From assembly GCF_900411315.1 (NCBI RefSeq), contig NZ_LS990887.1, positions 186,001-250,000 of the forward strand: a DNA stretch of 64,000 nucleotides. The letters are read 5' to 3'. This DNA is from Corynebacterium senegalense. Its GTDB lineage: Bacteria > Actinomycetota > Actinomycetes > Mycobacteriales > Mycobacteriaceae. The position numbers and the translations under genes were made by a program. The notes below the pieces were generated by a model, which saw nothing but the letters and a program-made list of their open reading frames with translations, had not been told where the DNA came from and searched no databases. Below are positions 48,797 to 57,754 of the stretch, piece by piece (the stretch's first letter is position 1; every line of letters starts with the position of its first letter).

Positions 48797-50287
48797 ATGA
48801 GCCGCTACATGGGAACCGAGACGGAGTACGGCATCACCTGCCCGTCCGATCCGAGCCTGAGCCCGATCGTCACCTCGACGCACGCGGTGGTCGCCTACGC
48901 CGCGATGCACACGGGGGCCCGCGCCCGCTGGGACTACGAGGACGAGCACCCGCTGAAGGACGCCCGCGGCTTCGACCTGAAGCGCTACCACACCGTGCCG
49001 GTGGTCGACGCGAACGCCATCGGCGTGGCCAACGTGGTCACCTCCAACGGGGCGCGCTTCTACGTTGACCACGCCCACCCGGAGTACTCCAGCCCGGAGG
49101 TCTCGAACGCGTGGGACGCGATGGTCTACGACGCCGCGGGCGACATCGTTCTCAACCGCGCCGCCGCGAACATCGCCGCCCTCTACGATCAGGGGGCAAG
49201 CGTGCTCAAGGACAAGGCGCCCTGCCCGCCGCTGAAGTTCTACAAGAACAACGTCGACGGCAAGGGCGCCTCCTACGGCTCCCACGAGAACTACCAGTAC
49301 TCCCGCCACACGGACTTTCCGACGCTCTCCGGGGCCCTGATCCCCTTCTTCGTCACCCGCCAGGTCATCATCGGCGCTGGCCGCGTCGGCATCGGGCAGG
49401 AGGGGGAGCGGGAGGGCTTCCAGATCTCCCAGCGCGCCGACTACTTCGAGCAGCGGGTCAGCCTGGAGACCACGCTCAACCGCGGCATCGTCAACACCCG
49501 CGACGAGCCGCACGCGGACGAGCGCGAGTTCCGCCGCCTCCACGTCATCGTCGGCGACGCGAACATGAGCCAGTACTCGAACTTCCTCAAGCTCGGCGCC
49601 ACCAAGCTCGTCCTCGACGCCATCGAGGCGGGCGTCGACTTCCGCGACCTCGCCCTGGTCGACCCGGTCGACGAGATCAAGGCGGTCTCGCACGACCCGA
49701 CCTGCACGCACGAGCTGTCGCTTGTCGACGCCCGCACCCTCACCGCCATCGCGATCCAGCGCGAGTACCTGGCGCGGTGCAGCGCCCGGGATGACGTCGA
49801 CAAGCGCGTGCTCGAGCTGTGGGCCGAGATCCTCGACGACCTCGAGCGCGACCCGCTGTCCACCGCCGACCGCCTCGACTGGACCGCGAAGTACGCGCTC
49901 ATCCGGGGTTTCCTCGCGCGCGGGGTGGACATCGGCGACCCGAAGCTCAAGGCGATCGACCTGCAGTACACGGACATCGACCCGGCGAAGTCGCTCTACC
50001 ACGCCCTGGTGCGCAAGGGGAGCATGAAGACCCTCGCCGCGCCCGGGGAGATCGAGGCCGCCGCCGACAACGCGCCGGTTGACTCGCGGGCTTGGTTCCG
50101 CGGCGCGGTGAGTCGAAAGTTCGCCGAGGACGTGCTCGCCTCCAACTGGCAGGCCGTCATCTTCGCCACCGGCGCCGGGCCGCGGAAGGTGCACATCGAC
50201 GCGGTCGACGGCTTCACGGCCGCCGAGGTGGGCGAGGTGGTGGACAAGGCCCGGACAGTCGACGAATTGCTCGCCGCGCTCGGTTAG
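48797..50287 (+). CDS. dop: depupylase/deamidase Dop
   Basis: A 496-residue carboxylate-amine-ligase-like enzyme of the Pup pathway. It begins MGTETEYGIT-type (YMGTETEYGI) and has the Dop-loop region (about 40-80) and a GS-like active site with HPEYSSPEV and DEPHADEREFRRLHVI. Dop removes Pup from substrates and, where Pup ends in Gln, deamidates it. The Pup here already ends in Glu, so only depupylation would be needed. pup follows after 9 bp. Confidence 0.95.
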   Translation: MSRYMGTETEYGITCPSDPSLSPIVTSTHAVVAYAAMHTGARARWDYEDEHPLKDARGFDLKRYHTVPVVDANAIGVANVVTSNGARFYVDHAHPEYSSPEVSNAWDAMVYDAAGDIVLNRAAANIAALYDQGASVLKDKAPCPPLKFYKNNVDGKGASYGSHENYQYSRHTDFPTLSGALIPFFVTRQVIIGAGRVGIGQEGEREGFQISQRADYFEQRVSLETTLNRGIVNTRDEPHADEREFRRLHVIVGDANMSQYSNFLKLGATKLVLDAIEAGVDFRDLALVDPVDEIKAVSHDPTCTHELSLVDARTLTAIAIQREYLARCSARDDVDKRVLELWAEILDDLERDPLSTADRLDWTAKYALIRGFLARGVDIGDPKLKAIDLQYTDIDPAKSLYHALVRKGSMKTLAAPGEIEAAADNAPVDSRAWFRGAVSRKFAEDVLASNWQAVIFATGAGPRKVHIDAVDGFTAAEVGEVVDKARTVDELLAALG

Positions 50288-50296
50288 GCTGGGTGC

Positions 50297-50479
50297 ATGT
50301 CTAAGCAGCAGCAGATCCACGGCAGCAACGGCGGCGAGGAGCCCGCCGAGGAGTTCGAGGCCGGCCAGGCGCAGATCAACACGGGCGGCACCGACGACCT
50401 CCTCGACGAGATCGACGCGCTTCTCGACACCAACACCGAGGAGTTCGTCCGCTCCTACGTGCAAAAGGGCGGCGAGTAG
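50297..50479 (+). CDS. pup: prokaryotic ubiquitin-like protein Pup
   Basis: A 60-residue, acidic, probably disordered protein. The conserved C-terminal half ([28 protein letters not shown]) contains the helix that docks on Arc/Mpa, and the tail ends Gly-Gly-Glu. A terminal Glu can be joined directly to substrate lysines by PafA. It lies between dop and pafA, and 6 bp separate it from pafA with no prcBA genes in between. Confidence 0.97.
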   Translation: MSKQQQIHGSNGGEEPAEEFEAGQAQINTGGTDDLLDEIDALLDTNTEEFVRSYVQKGGE

Positions 50480-50485
50480 CGCGCA

Positions 50486-51859
50486 ATGGCCACCGTCTAC
50501 ACGCGCCGCATCATGGGGGTGGAAACCGAGTTCGGCGTCACCGCCTTTCGCGATGGCGCGCCGGTGCTCAGCCCCGAGGAGATCGCGCGCTACCTGTTCC
50601 GCCCCGTGGTCGCGCAGCACCGCAGCTCCAACGTCTTCACCGCCAACGGCTCGCGCCTCTACCTCGACGTGGGCTCGCACCCGGAGTACGCGACGGCGGA
50701 GTGCGACTCGGTGGCCCAGCTGCTCGCCTACGACAAGGCCGGCGAGCTCATCTTCGACGACCTGTCCCGCCGCGCCGAGGAGGCGCTGGAGCGCGACGGC
50801 ATCGGCGGCGAGGTCTACCTGTTCAAGAACAACGTGGACTCCCGCGGCAACTCCTACGGCGCGCACGAGAACTACCTGGTCAGCCGCGAGCTGGTGCTGA
50901 AGAGCTTCTCGCGCCAGCTCCTGCCCTTCCTCATCACGCGTCAGCTGATCTGCGGCGCCGGCCTGGTCAAGGGCGGGCGCTTCCTGCTCTCCCAGCGCGC
51001 CGACCAGGTGTGGGAGGGCGTCTCCTCGGCCACGACGTGCACCCGGCCGATCATCAACACCCGCGACGAACCGCACGGTGACTCGCACCGCTTCCGCCGC
51101 ATGCACGTCATCGTGGGGGACTCGAACATGTCGGAGCCCACCTTCGCCCTGAAGATCGGCTCGACCCTGCTGGTCATCGAGATGCTCGAGGCCGGGTTCG
51201 ACCTGCCCGACTTCGAGCTGGAGGACCCGATCTCCCACATCCGCGAGATCGCCGCCGACCCCACGGGCCGCACGGCGCTGAAGCTCAAGCGCGGCGGCGA
51301 GGTGACGGCGCTCGACGTCCAGCGCGCGACCTGGGAGGCCGCCTCGCGCTGGATCGACCACCGCGGGGGAGACAACAGCGACATGGCCCGCGTGCTCGAG
51401 CTGTGGGGCCGGGTCATCGACGCCGTGGAAACGCAGGACTTCTCCGCCGTCGACACCGAGGTGGACTGGGTGATCAAGCGTGCGCTGCTCACCCGCGTCA
51501 AGGACAGGCTCGGAGCCGACTGGGACCACCCCAAGCTCGCGCACGTCGATCTCGCCTACCACGACATCCGCCGCGACCGCGGCCTGTTCTACCTGCTCGA
51601 ACGCCGGGGCCTGGCCGCGCGGTGGATCACGGACGACGCCGTGCAGGCTGCCGCGGCCACACCGCCCCAGACCACCCGCGCGAAGCTGCGCGGCGACTTC
51701 CTCGCCGCTGTGCGCGAGGCGGGGGCCGCCCACAACGTCGACTGGGTGCGCCTCAAGGTTAACCGCCCGGAACCGCGCACCGTCGAGCTGCTCGACCCCT
51801 TCGCCACCGAGGACGAGCGCGTCGACGCGCTCATCGACTACGTGGGGCAGGAGCGGTAA
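50486..51859 (+). CDS. pafA: Pup--protein ligase PafA
   Basis: A 457-residue ligase that uses ATP to attach the Pup C-terminal Glu to lysines of target proteins. Active-site motifs: RIMGVETEFGVT (about 8-18), HPEYATAECDS, and INTRDEPHGDSHRFRRMHVIVGDSNMSE. It is the paralogue of Dop and lacks the Dop loop. pafB starts 3 bp after the stop, as in mycobacteria. Confidence 0.96.
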   Translation: MATVYTRRIMGVETEFGVTAFRDGAPVLSPEEIARYLFRPVVAQHRSSNVFTANGSRLYLDVGSHPEYATAECDSVAQLLAYDKAGELIFDDLSRRAEEALERDGIGGEVYLFKNNVDSRGNSYGAHENYLVSRELVLKSFSRQLLPFLITRQLICGAGLVKGGRFLLSQRADQVWEGVSSATTCTRPIINTRDEPHGDSHRFRRMHVIVGDSNMSEPTFALKIGSTLLVIEMLEAGFDLPDFELEDPISHIREIAADPTGRTALKLKRGGEVTALDVQRATWEAASRWIDHRGGDNSDMARVLELWGRVIDAVETQDFSAVDTEVDWVIKRALLTRVKDRLGADWDHPKLAHVDLAYHDIRRDRGLFYLLERRGLAARWITDDAVQAAAATPPQTTRAKLRGDFLAAVREAGAAHNVDWVRLKVNRPEPRTVELLDPFATEDERVDALIDYVGQER

Positions 51860-51862
51860 GCG

Positions 51863-52786
51863 GTGAGCACTGACACGGACGCCATCGAGAGGCTCACCAA
51901 CCTCACCTTCGCCCTGCTCGGCGCCGAGCGCCCCCGCGACTACGACTGGGTCTACGCGCACGTCAGCGGCTACAAGCCCCGCAGCACCGAGGCCTTCCAG
52001 CGCCAACTCGCCCGCGACGTGCAGACCGTCCGCCGCGCGGGCGTGCCGGCGCGCATGGAAAACGGCCTGGTCTGGGTGGACAAGGACGCCTACGAGCTGC
52101 CCGCCATCGAGTTCACGGACGAGGAGGCCACCGTCCTCGGTCTCGCCGGCGACCTCGGGCGCAGCGGCAGCCTCGGCGCCTTCGCCCGCTCCGGGTGGAC
52201 CAAGATCGCCGCCTCCGGGGCCACGCGCACCTTCGACAGCCCGGCTCTGAGCTCCGTGGACAACGACGTTTTGCGCCTCGATGCCGACGTGGTCAACGCC
52301 GTCACCGCCTGCGCCCGCAACAAGAGGCGGATGACCTTCGACTACACCGCGTCCCCCACCGCGCCGGCGCAGAAGCGCTCCATGTACCCATGGGGGATCG
52401 TCGCGCTGAACAACCGCGCCTACATTGTCGGGTGGGACACCGACCGCCGCGACGCCCGCGCCTTCCGCGCGATGCGCGTGACCAACGTGCGCAAGGCGGC
52501 CACCTCCGGCTTCGTCGAGCCGGACCGGCCCCTGCAGGACATCGTCGAGGACACCCTGCGCGGCCCGCTCGCCGACGCACGCGTGGCCCTGTCCGCCGAC
52601 TCCGGCGCGGGCGCGGAGCTGGCCGAGCGGGGCAGGCGCGAGGACGGGTGGATCGTCCTCGAGGGCGTCGAGCGCGACTGGCTCGTGCGCACCCTGGCCA
52701 GCCTCGCCCCGCACGTCACGGCGATCGAGCCGGGGGACGTACGCGGTGACGTCGTGAAGCTGTTGGAGGCGAGTGATGAAGGATAG
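51863..52786 (+). CDS. pafB: PafB, WYL-domain transcriptional regulator
   Basis: A 307-residue regulator with an N-terminal winged helix (about 1-65: IERLTNLTFALLGAERPRDYDWVYAHVSGY) and a WYL domain (about 150-220: RMTFDYTASP, MYPWGIVALNNRAYIVGWDTDRRDARAFRAMRV). In mycobacteria PafB and PafC form a heterodimer that activates LexA-independent DNA-damage genes. The start is a GTG, and it overlaps pafC by about 11-14 bp, fitting coupled translation. Confidence 0.92.
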   Translation: MSTDTDAIERLTNLTFALLGAERPRDYDWVYAHVSGYKPRSTEAFQRQLARDVQTVRRAGVPARMENGLVWVDKDAYELPAIEFTDEEATVLGLAGDLGRSGSLGAFARSGWTKIAASGATRTFDSPALSSVDNDVLRLDADVVNAVTACARNKRRMTFDYTASPTAPAQKRSMYPWGIVALNNRAYIVGWDTDRRDARAFRAMRVTNVRKAATSGFVEPDRPLQDIVEDTLRGPLADARVALSADSGAGAELAERGRREDGWIVLEGVERDWLVRTLASLAPHVTAIEPGDVRGDVVKLLEASDEG

Positions 52787-53708
52787 CCCCGCGAAGCTCG
52801 AGGGTCTCGTGCGCTCGCTCAACCTCGTCCCGTACCTGCGCAAACACCCCGGCGCCACCCCGATGGAGATCGCGCGCGACCTCGGCTCGAGCCACGACGA
52901 GGTCATGGCGGACCTCACACGGCTCAGCCTCTCGGGCGTCGGCAACGGCCCCGGCGAGCTCATCGACCTCGTGGCCTCGTGGACGGGCATCACGCTTATC
53001 GACGACCAGGGCCTCAACCGGCCGCTGCGCCTGACGCCCACCGAGGCCAACGCGCTGCTGCTCACCCTCGAGACGCTGGAGACGATGCCCGGCCTCATCG
53101 ACCACGCCGCCGTCAACTCCGCCGCCGCGAAGCTGCGCGCGGTGACCCGGGGGCGCGGCATCGACGATGCCGAGCACCCGGCCGGGGAGCAGGAGGCCGC
53201 CGCCGCAGCCGTCTCCCGCGCCCTGGCGCAGGGCAGCAAACTCCAGCTTCGGTACTACTCGGCCAGCTCCGACGCGACGACCACGCGCACCGTCTCGCCC
53301 CTGGAGCTGTTCCACCGCGACGGCGAGACCTACCTCCGCGCGCTGGAGGAGGGGAGGGAAAAGACCTTCCGCCTCGACAGGATCCGCGCGGCGGAGACGG
53401 TGGACGCGCCCGCGGAGACGGCCCCGAACAGCGCGGCGCCCGGGGATCCCTTCGGCTTCGCGCGGGCGCCCAGGGCCGAGCTGGCGATCCGCGCAGAGGC
53501 TACGTGGCTCGCCGACTACTGGGAGATCGACCTCGGCGACGCCGCCGACGAGGCGGGCTGGGTGCGGGCCAGCATGCCCTACGGCAGCCCGGAGTGGCTG
53601 ATCCGCTTCTGCCTCAGCCAGGGCGACCGGCTGCGCCTGACAGAACCCGTAGAGCTAGCTGCCGAGATCGCCCAGCGGGCGCGCACGGCCGCCCAGGGGC
53701 TAAGATGA
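52776..53708 (+). CDS. pafC: PafC, WYL-domain transcriptional regulator
   Basis: A 310-residue partner of PafB. The N-terminal winged helix contains VPYLRKHPGATPMEIARDLGSSHDEVMADLTRL (about 16-48) and the WYL domain shows LQLRYYSASSDATTTRTVSPLELFHRDGETYLRALEEGREKTFRLDRI (about 150-200). Its start overlaps the pafB end. The ATG at 52776 was used; a GTG one codon earlier is equally possible. tatA begins 34 bp downstream. Confidence 0.92.
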   Translation: MKDSPAKLEGLVRSLNLVPYLRKHPGATPMEIARDLGSSHDEVMADLTRLSLSGVGNGPGELIDLVASWTGITLIDDQGLNRPLRLTPTEANALLLTLETLETMPGLIDHAAVNSAAAKLRAVTRGRGIDDAEHPAGEQEAAAAAVSRALAQGSKLQLRYYSASSDATTTRTVSPLELFHRDGETYLRALEEGREKTFRLDRIRAAETVDAPAETAPNSAAPGDPFGFARAPRAELAIRAEATWLADYWEIDLGDAADEAGWVRASMPYGSPEWLIRFCLSQGDRLRLTEPVELAAEIAQRARTAAQGLR

Positions 53709-53742
53709 TCCGTTGTTACAGCGAACCTGCGAAAGGAACACC

Positions 53743-54012
53743 ATGGCGAGCCTTGGTTGGACTGAAATCCTCATCATCCTGGCGATCATTCTGCTGCTCT
53801 TCGGCGCGAACAAGCTGCCGGACCTCGCCCGCTCGATGGGCCGCTCGGCGCGCATCTTCAAGTCCGAGGTCAACGAGATGAAGAAGGACGACAAGCCCGT
53901 CGCCCAGCAGCAGGCGGAGCTGACCCAGGGCTCCCCGGAGACCCAGAGCGCCTCCCAGGTCCAGGAGGGCTTCTGGGACCGCCCCGAGAACCAACCGCGC
54001 CCGCAGAACTAG
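53743..54012 (+). CDS. tatA: Sec-independent translocase subunit TatA
   Basis: An 89-residue TatA. It has a single N-terminal membrane segment (GWTEILIILAIILLLFG), then the amphipathic helix ANKLPDLARSMGRSARIFKSEVNEM with the conserved hinge FGANKLP, and a Gln-rich polar tail. It forms the variable pore of the twin-arginine system. The ATG at 53743 follows GAAAGGAACACC. tatC follows after 10 bp. Confidence 0.95.
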   Translation: MASLGWTEILIILAIILLLFGANKLPDLARSMGRSARIFKSEVNEMKKDDKPVAQQQAELTQGSPETQSASQVQEGFWDRPENQPRPQN

Positions 54013-54022
54013 AAGCGCGGCA

Positions 54023-54976
54023 GTGACTGAGGCAGCACGCACACCCGCGCGGAAGCGGCGCAGGAGGGCGAAGAACCCCACCGGGGAAATGACCCTGGTG
54101 GAGCACCTCACCGAGCTGCGCCGCCGCCTGATGATCTCGCTGGCGGCGATGTGCGTGGGAACGGTGATCGGGTTCATCTGGTACCAGAGCGCCCCCTTTG
54201 GCATGGCCCCGCTCGGCGAGATCATCCGCGGCCCGTACTGCAACCTGCCCGCGGACCTGCGCGCGGACTTCACCGGCGACGGGGAGTGCCGCCTCCTGGC
54301 GACGACCCCCTTCGAGATGTTCATGCTGCGCCTGAAGGTCGGCGCGCTCGCCGGGCTCGTGCTCTCCTCGCCGGTCTGGCTCTCCCAGATCTGGGCCTTC
54401 ATCACCCCCGGACTGCACCGCAGCGAGAAGCGCTACACCTTCGTTTTTGTCACCCTCGCGGTGACGCTCTTCGTCGCCGGCGCGGTGCTGGCCTACGTGG
54501 TGCTGGACAAGGGCCTGTACGTGCTCATGTCCATCGGCAACGAGTTCCAGGTCGCCGCCCTGACCGGGCGGGAGTACTACGGCTTCCTGCTCGCGCTGGT
54601 GACCATCTTCGGCGTGAGCTTCGAGCTCCCGCTCGTCATCGTGATGCTCAACCTGGCCGGGGTGCTGCGCTACGAGCACGTGAAGGACAAGCGCCGCGTC
54701 ATCATCGTCGGCCTGTTCATCTTCGCCGCGTTCATGACCCCCGGCCAGGACCCCTTCTCCATGGTCGCGCTCGCCGCCTCGATGACCCTGCTCGTCGAGC
54801 TCGCCTTCCAGTTCTGCCGGGTGCACGACAAGCGCGCGGCGAGCTCGCGGCCCGAGTGGCTGGGGCTTGACGACGACCAGGCGTCCGGCCCGATCGCCGC
54901 GCCCGCGCCGGTCACGGCCTCGCCCGCCCCTGCGCCGGAGCCGCGTCCCGAGGAGTACTTCAACGACGTACTCTAA
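54023..54976 (+). CDS. tatC: Sec-independent translocase subunit TatC
   Basis: A 317-residue TatC that binds twin-arginine signal peptides. The family start GEMTLVEHLTELRRRLMISLAAM contains the signal-peptide-contacting helix; six membrane segments follow, including a typical FVFVTLAVTLFVAGAVLAYVVL and the FELPLVIVMLNLAG motif. The C-terminal about 55 residues are a soluble Ala/Pro-rich tail. The helicase gene starts 5 bp after its stop. Confidence 0.95.
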   Translation: MTEAARTPARKRRRRAKNPTGEMTLVEHLTELRRRLMISLAAMCVGTVIGFIWYQSAPFGMAPLGEIIRGPYCNLPADLRADFTGDGECRLLATTPFEMFMLRLKVGALAGLVLSSPVWLSQIWAFITPGLHRSEKRYTFVFVTLAVTLFVAGAVLAYVVLDKGLYVLMSIGNEFQVAALTGREYYGFLLALVTIFGVSFELPLVIVMLNLAGVLRYEHVKDKRRVIIVGLFIFAAFMTPGQDPFSMVALAASMTLLVELAFQFCRVHDKRAASSRPEWLGLDDDQASGPIAAPAPVTASPAPAPEPRPEEYFNDVL

Positions 54977-54981
54977 GGGGC

Positions 54982-57744
54982 ATGGCTTCATCTGACTCCC
55001 TGCTGGACGAGTTCCGAGCAACCCGCGCGTTCCCCCTCGATCCCTTCCAGGTGGAGGCCTGCGAGGCTGTGGAGGCAGATCACGGGGTGCTGGTGTGCGC
55101 CCCCACGGGCTCGGGCAAGACCATCGTCGGGGAGTTCGCGGTGTTCACCGCGCTGCGCCGGGGAACCAAGTGCTTCTACACCACGCCGATCAAGGCGTTG
55201 AGCAACCAGAAGTACCACGACCTCGTCGCCGAGCACGGCGAGGAAGCGGTGGGCCTACTGACCGGCGACGTGAGCATCAACGGCTCCGCGGAGGTGGTCG
55301 TGATGACCACCGAGGTGTTGCGCAACATGATCTACGCCTCCTCGCCGCAGCTGGACAGGCTCTCGCACGTGGTGATGGACGAGATCCACTACCTCGCCGA
55401 CCGTGACCGCGGCGCCGTGTGGGAGGAGGTCATCCTCAACCTGGACGACTCGGTCTCCGTGGTCGGCCTCTCCGCCACGGTGTCCAACTCGGAGGAGTTC
55501 GGCGAGTGGCTCGGCACCGTCCGCGGCGACACCCGGGTCATCGTCTCGGAGCACCGCCCCATTCCCCTGAGCCAGTACATGATGGTGGGGCGCAAGGTCT
55601 TCCCCATGTTCGAGCCGGGCACCGACGGGCGTGTCAACCGCGACCTGGAGCACGCCATCTCGCGCATCGAGCAGGGGCGGGGAGAGGAGGGACGCCGCGA
55701 CTACGAGGAGGGCCGGGGCTTCCGCGCCCGTTCTGCGGGGCGGCGCGGCGGCAAGGAGCGCCCGCAGGACAGGATCCGCCCGATCGGGCGCCCCGAACTG
55801 GTCTCCGCGCTGCAGGGCCGCGACATGCTGCCGGCGATTGTGTTCATCTTCTCCCGCGCCGGCTGCGACGGCGCGCTGTACCAGTGCCTGCGATCCCGCA
55901 AGGAGCTGACTAGCCCCGAGGAGCAGGAGGAGATCCGCGCGATCGTCGACGAGGGCGTGAAGGACATCCCGGAGGAGGACCTCCAGGTGCTGAACTTCCG
56001 GCAGCTGCGCACCGCGTGGTCCCGGGGCTTCGCGGCCCACCACGCCGGCCTGCTGCCCGCCTTCAAGCACATCGTCGAAGAGCTGTTCGTTCGCGGGCTC
56101 GTCCGCGTCGTCTTCGCCACCGAGACGCTGGCCCTGGGCATCAACATGCCGGCGCGCACCGTGGTGCTGGAAAAGCTGGTCAAGTTCAACGGCGAGGCCC
56201 ACGTTGACCTCACGCCGGGGCAGTACACCCAGCTCACCGGGCGCGCGGGCCGCCGCGGCATCGACACCATCGGCAACGCTGTGGTTCAGTGGGCGCCGGC
56301 GATGGACCCGCGCGAGGTCGCCGGGCTCGCCTCCACCCGCACCTACCCGCTCATCTCGCCGTTCGCGCCCGGTTACAACATGGCGATCAACATGCTGAAG
56401 ATGAACGGCTACGAGGACTCCATCCGCCTCATCGAGCAGTCCTTCGCGCAGTTCCAGACGGACCGCTCGGTGGTCGGGGAGGTGCGCGAGGTGGAGCGTC
56501 GTGAAGCGAAGGTGGCAAAGCTGCGGGCCCAGCTCGAGCGCGACATCGCCTCCTTCGCCCCGCCCAGCGACGACCCGGTGGCCGAGCTGACCGACTACCT
56601 CCGCCTGCGCCGCGACCTCACCGACGCGGAGCGAGAGGCGCGCCGCCACGCCTTGGAGGACCGGGCCGCCGAAACCAGCACCATCCTGGGCCGCCTGCAG
56701 GTCGGGGAAGTCATCGCCCTGCCGGGCAAGAAGAAGCCTGAGCTCGCGGCCGTGGTGCAGGTGGCCGGAAAGCGCAACGACCCGCGCCCGTGGGTGACCA
56801 CGGAGCGCGGCTGGTCCGGGCGCATCGACGCCGCCGCCTTCCGCAACCCGCCGGTCGTCGTCGGGCGGATCAAGGTGCCCCGCCACATGCAGGACCAGCC
56901 CCGCCGCCACGCGAGGAAGGTGGCGAGCATGCTGCACGGCGCCAACCTGCGCGGGCCGAAGAAGCTGCGCGAGCAGGCAAGGGTGCGCCCGAACAAGAAG
57001 GTCACCGCGCTGCGCGAGGCGATCCGCAGCCACCCCGCGCACGTGTGGCCCGCCACCGACCGCGAGCTTCTGGCCCGCGTCGGGGAGGAGCTGATGCGCG
57101 AGGAGCGCAAGCTCGAGGCCGTGGCCGCCCGGGTGGATTCGGCGACCGACTCGCTGGGCCGCACCTTCGAGCGCATCATCGGGCTGCTGACGGAGATGGA
57201 CTACGTGGAGATCGACGGTGGAGAGGCCCGCGTCACCGAGGAGGGGGAGCGTCTCGCCGCGATCCACACCGTCTCCGACCTGCTGGTCGCCCAGTGCCTC
57301 AAGCGCGGGATCTGGGACGAGCTCGACCCCGCGGAGCTGGCCGGCGTGGCCTCCATGTGCGTCTTCGAGAACCGCAAGGCCACCGGCGGCTCCCCGGAGC
57401 CCGCCACGGAACGCATGGCGGAGGCGATGAACGACACCATGCGCATCTACGGCGAGCTCGTCTCCGACGAGGAGCGCCACCATCTGCCGCCGACGCGGCT
57501 TCCCGACGCCGGGTTCAGCCTCGCCGTCCACCAGTGGACCGCCGGTGCGCCGCTCGGCTATGCGATGGCGGCCGCCGCGGAATCCGGCGCTGAGCTCACC
57601 CCGGGCGACTTCGTCCGCTGGTGCCGCCAGGTCATCGATCTTCTTGAGCAGGTGGCCAAGACCGGGTATTCTGAGGAGATCCGCCGAGCCGCGCGCCGCG
57701 CCATCGACTCCATCCGCCGCGGCGTCGTCGCCATCGGCAACTAG
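54982..57744 (+). CDS. HelY/Mtr4-like superfamily II RNA helicase
   Basis: A 920-residue Ski2-like helicase. Motifs in order: VCAPTGSGKT (Walker A, about 40), TTPIKALSNQKYHDL (Ia), MDEIHYLAD (DEIH box, about 132), GLSATVSN (III), then a long charged insert (about 215-270), and FATETLALGINMPARTVVLE and TQLTGRAGRRGID (V and VI, about 375-430). A C-terminal DSHCT-type helical domain (about 740-920) is present. It is the homologue of mycobacterial HelY and stands next to tatC as there. It probably acts in RNA processing; the substrate is unknown. Confidence 0.92.
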   Translation: MASSDSLLDEFRATRAFPLDPFQVEACEAVEADHGVLVCAPTGSGKTIVGEFAVFTALRRGTKCFYTTPIKALSNQKYHDLVAEHGEEAVGLLTGDVSINGSAEVVVMTTEVLRNMIYASSPQLDRLSHVVMDEIHYLADRDRGAVWEEVILNLDDSVSVVGLSATVSNSEEFGEWLGTVRGDTRVIVSEHRPIPLSQYMMVGRKVFPMFEPGTDGRVNRDLEHAISRIEQGRGEEGRRDYEEGRGFRARSAGRRGGKERPQDRIRPIGRPELVSALQGRDMLPAIVFIFSRAGCDGALYQCLRSRKELTSPEEQEEIRAIVDEGVKDIPEEDLQVLNFRQLRTAWSRGFAAHHAGLLPAFKHIVEELFVRGLVRVVFATETLALGINMPARTVVLEKLVKFNGEAHVDLTPGQYTQLTGRAGRRGIDTIGNAVVQWAPAMDPREVAGLASTRTYPLISPFAPGYNMAINMLKMNGYEDSIRLIEQSFAQFQTDRSVVGEVREVERREAKVAKLRAQLERDIASFAPPSDDPVAELTDYLRLRRDLTDAEREARRHALEDRAAETSTILGRLQVGEVIALPGKKKPELAAVVQVAGKRNDPRPWVTTERGWSGRIDAAAFRNPPVVVGRIKVPRHMQDQPRRHARKVASMLHGANLRGPKKLREQARVRPNKKVTALREAIRSHPAHVWPATDRELLARVGEELMREERKLEAVAARVDSATDSLGRTFERIIGLLTEMDYVEIDGGEARVTEEGERLAAIHTVSDLLVAQCLKRGIWDELDPAELAGVASMCVFENRKATGGSPEPATERMAEAMNDTMRIYGELVSDEERHHLPPTRLPDAGFSLAVHQWTAGAPLGYAMAAAAESGAELTPGDFVRWCRQVIDLLEQVAKTGYSEEIRRAARRAIDSIRRGVVAIGN

Positions 57745-57754
57745 CCTGGGGCCC

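Noticed and set aside
50480..50485. 20S proteasome genes prcB/prcA between pup and pafA
   Set aside because: Only 6 bp separate pup and pafA; no beta- or alpha-subunit sequence is present anywhere in the window.
48788..53239. A 1483-codon minus-strand open frame across dop, pup, pafA and pafB
   Set aside because: Same artefact of GC-rich codons; it covers five certain genes on the plus strand and shows no recognisable domain.
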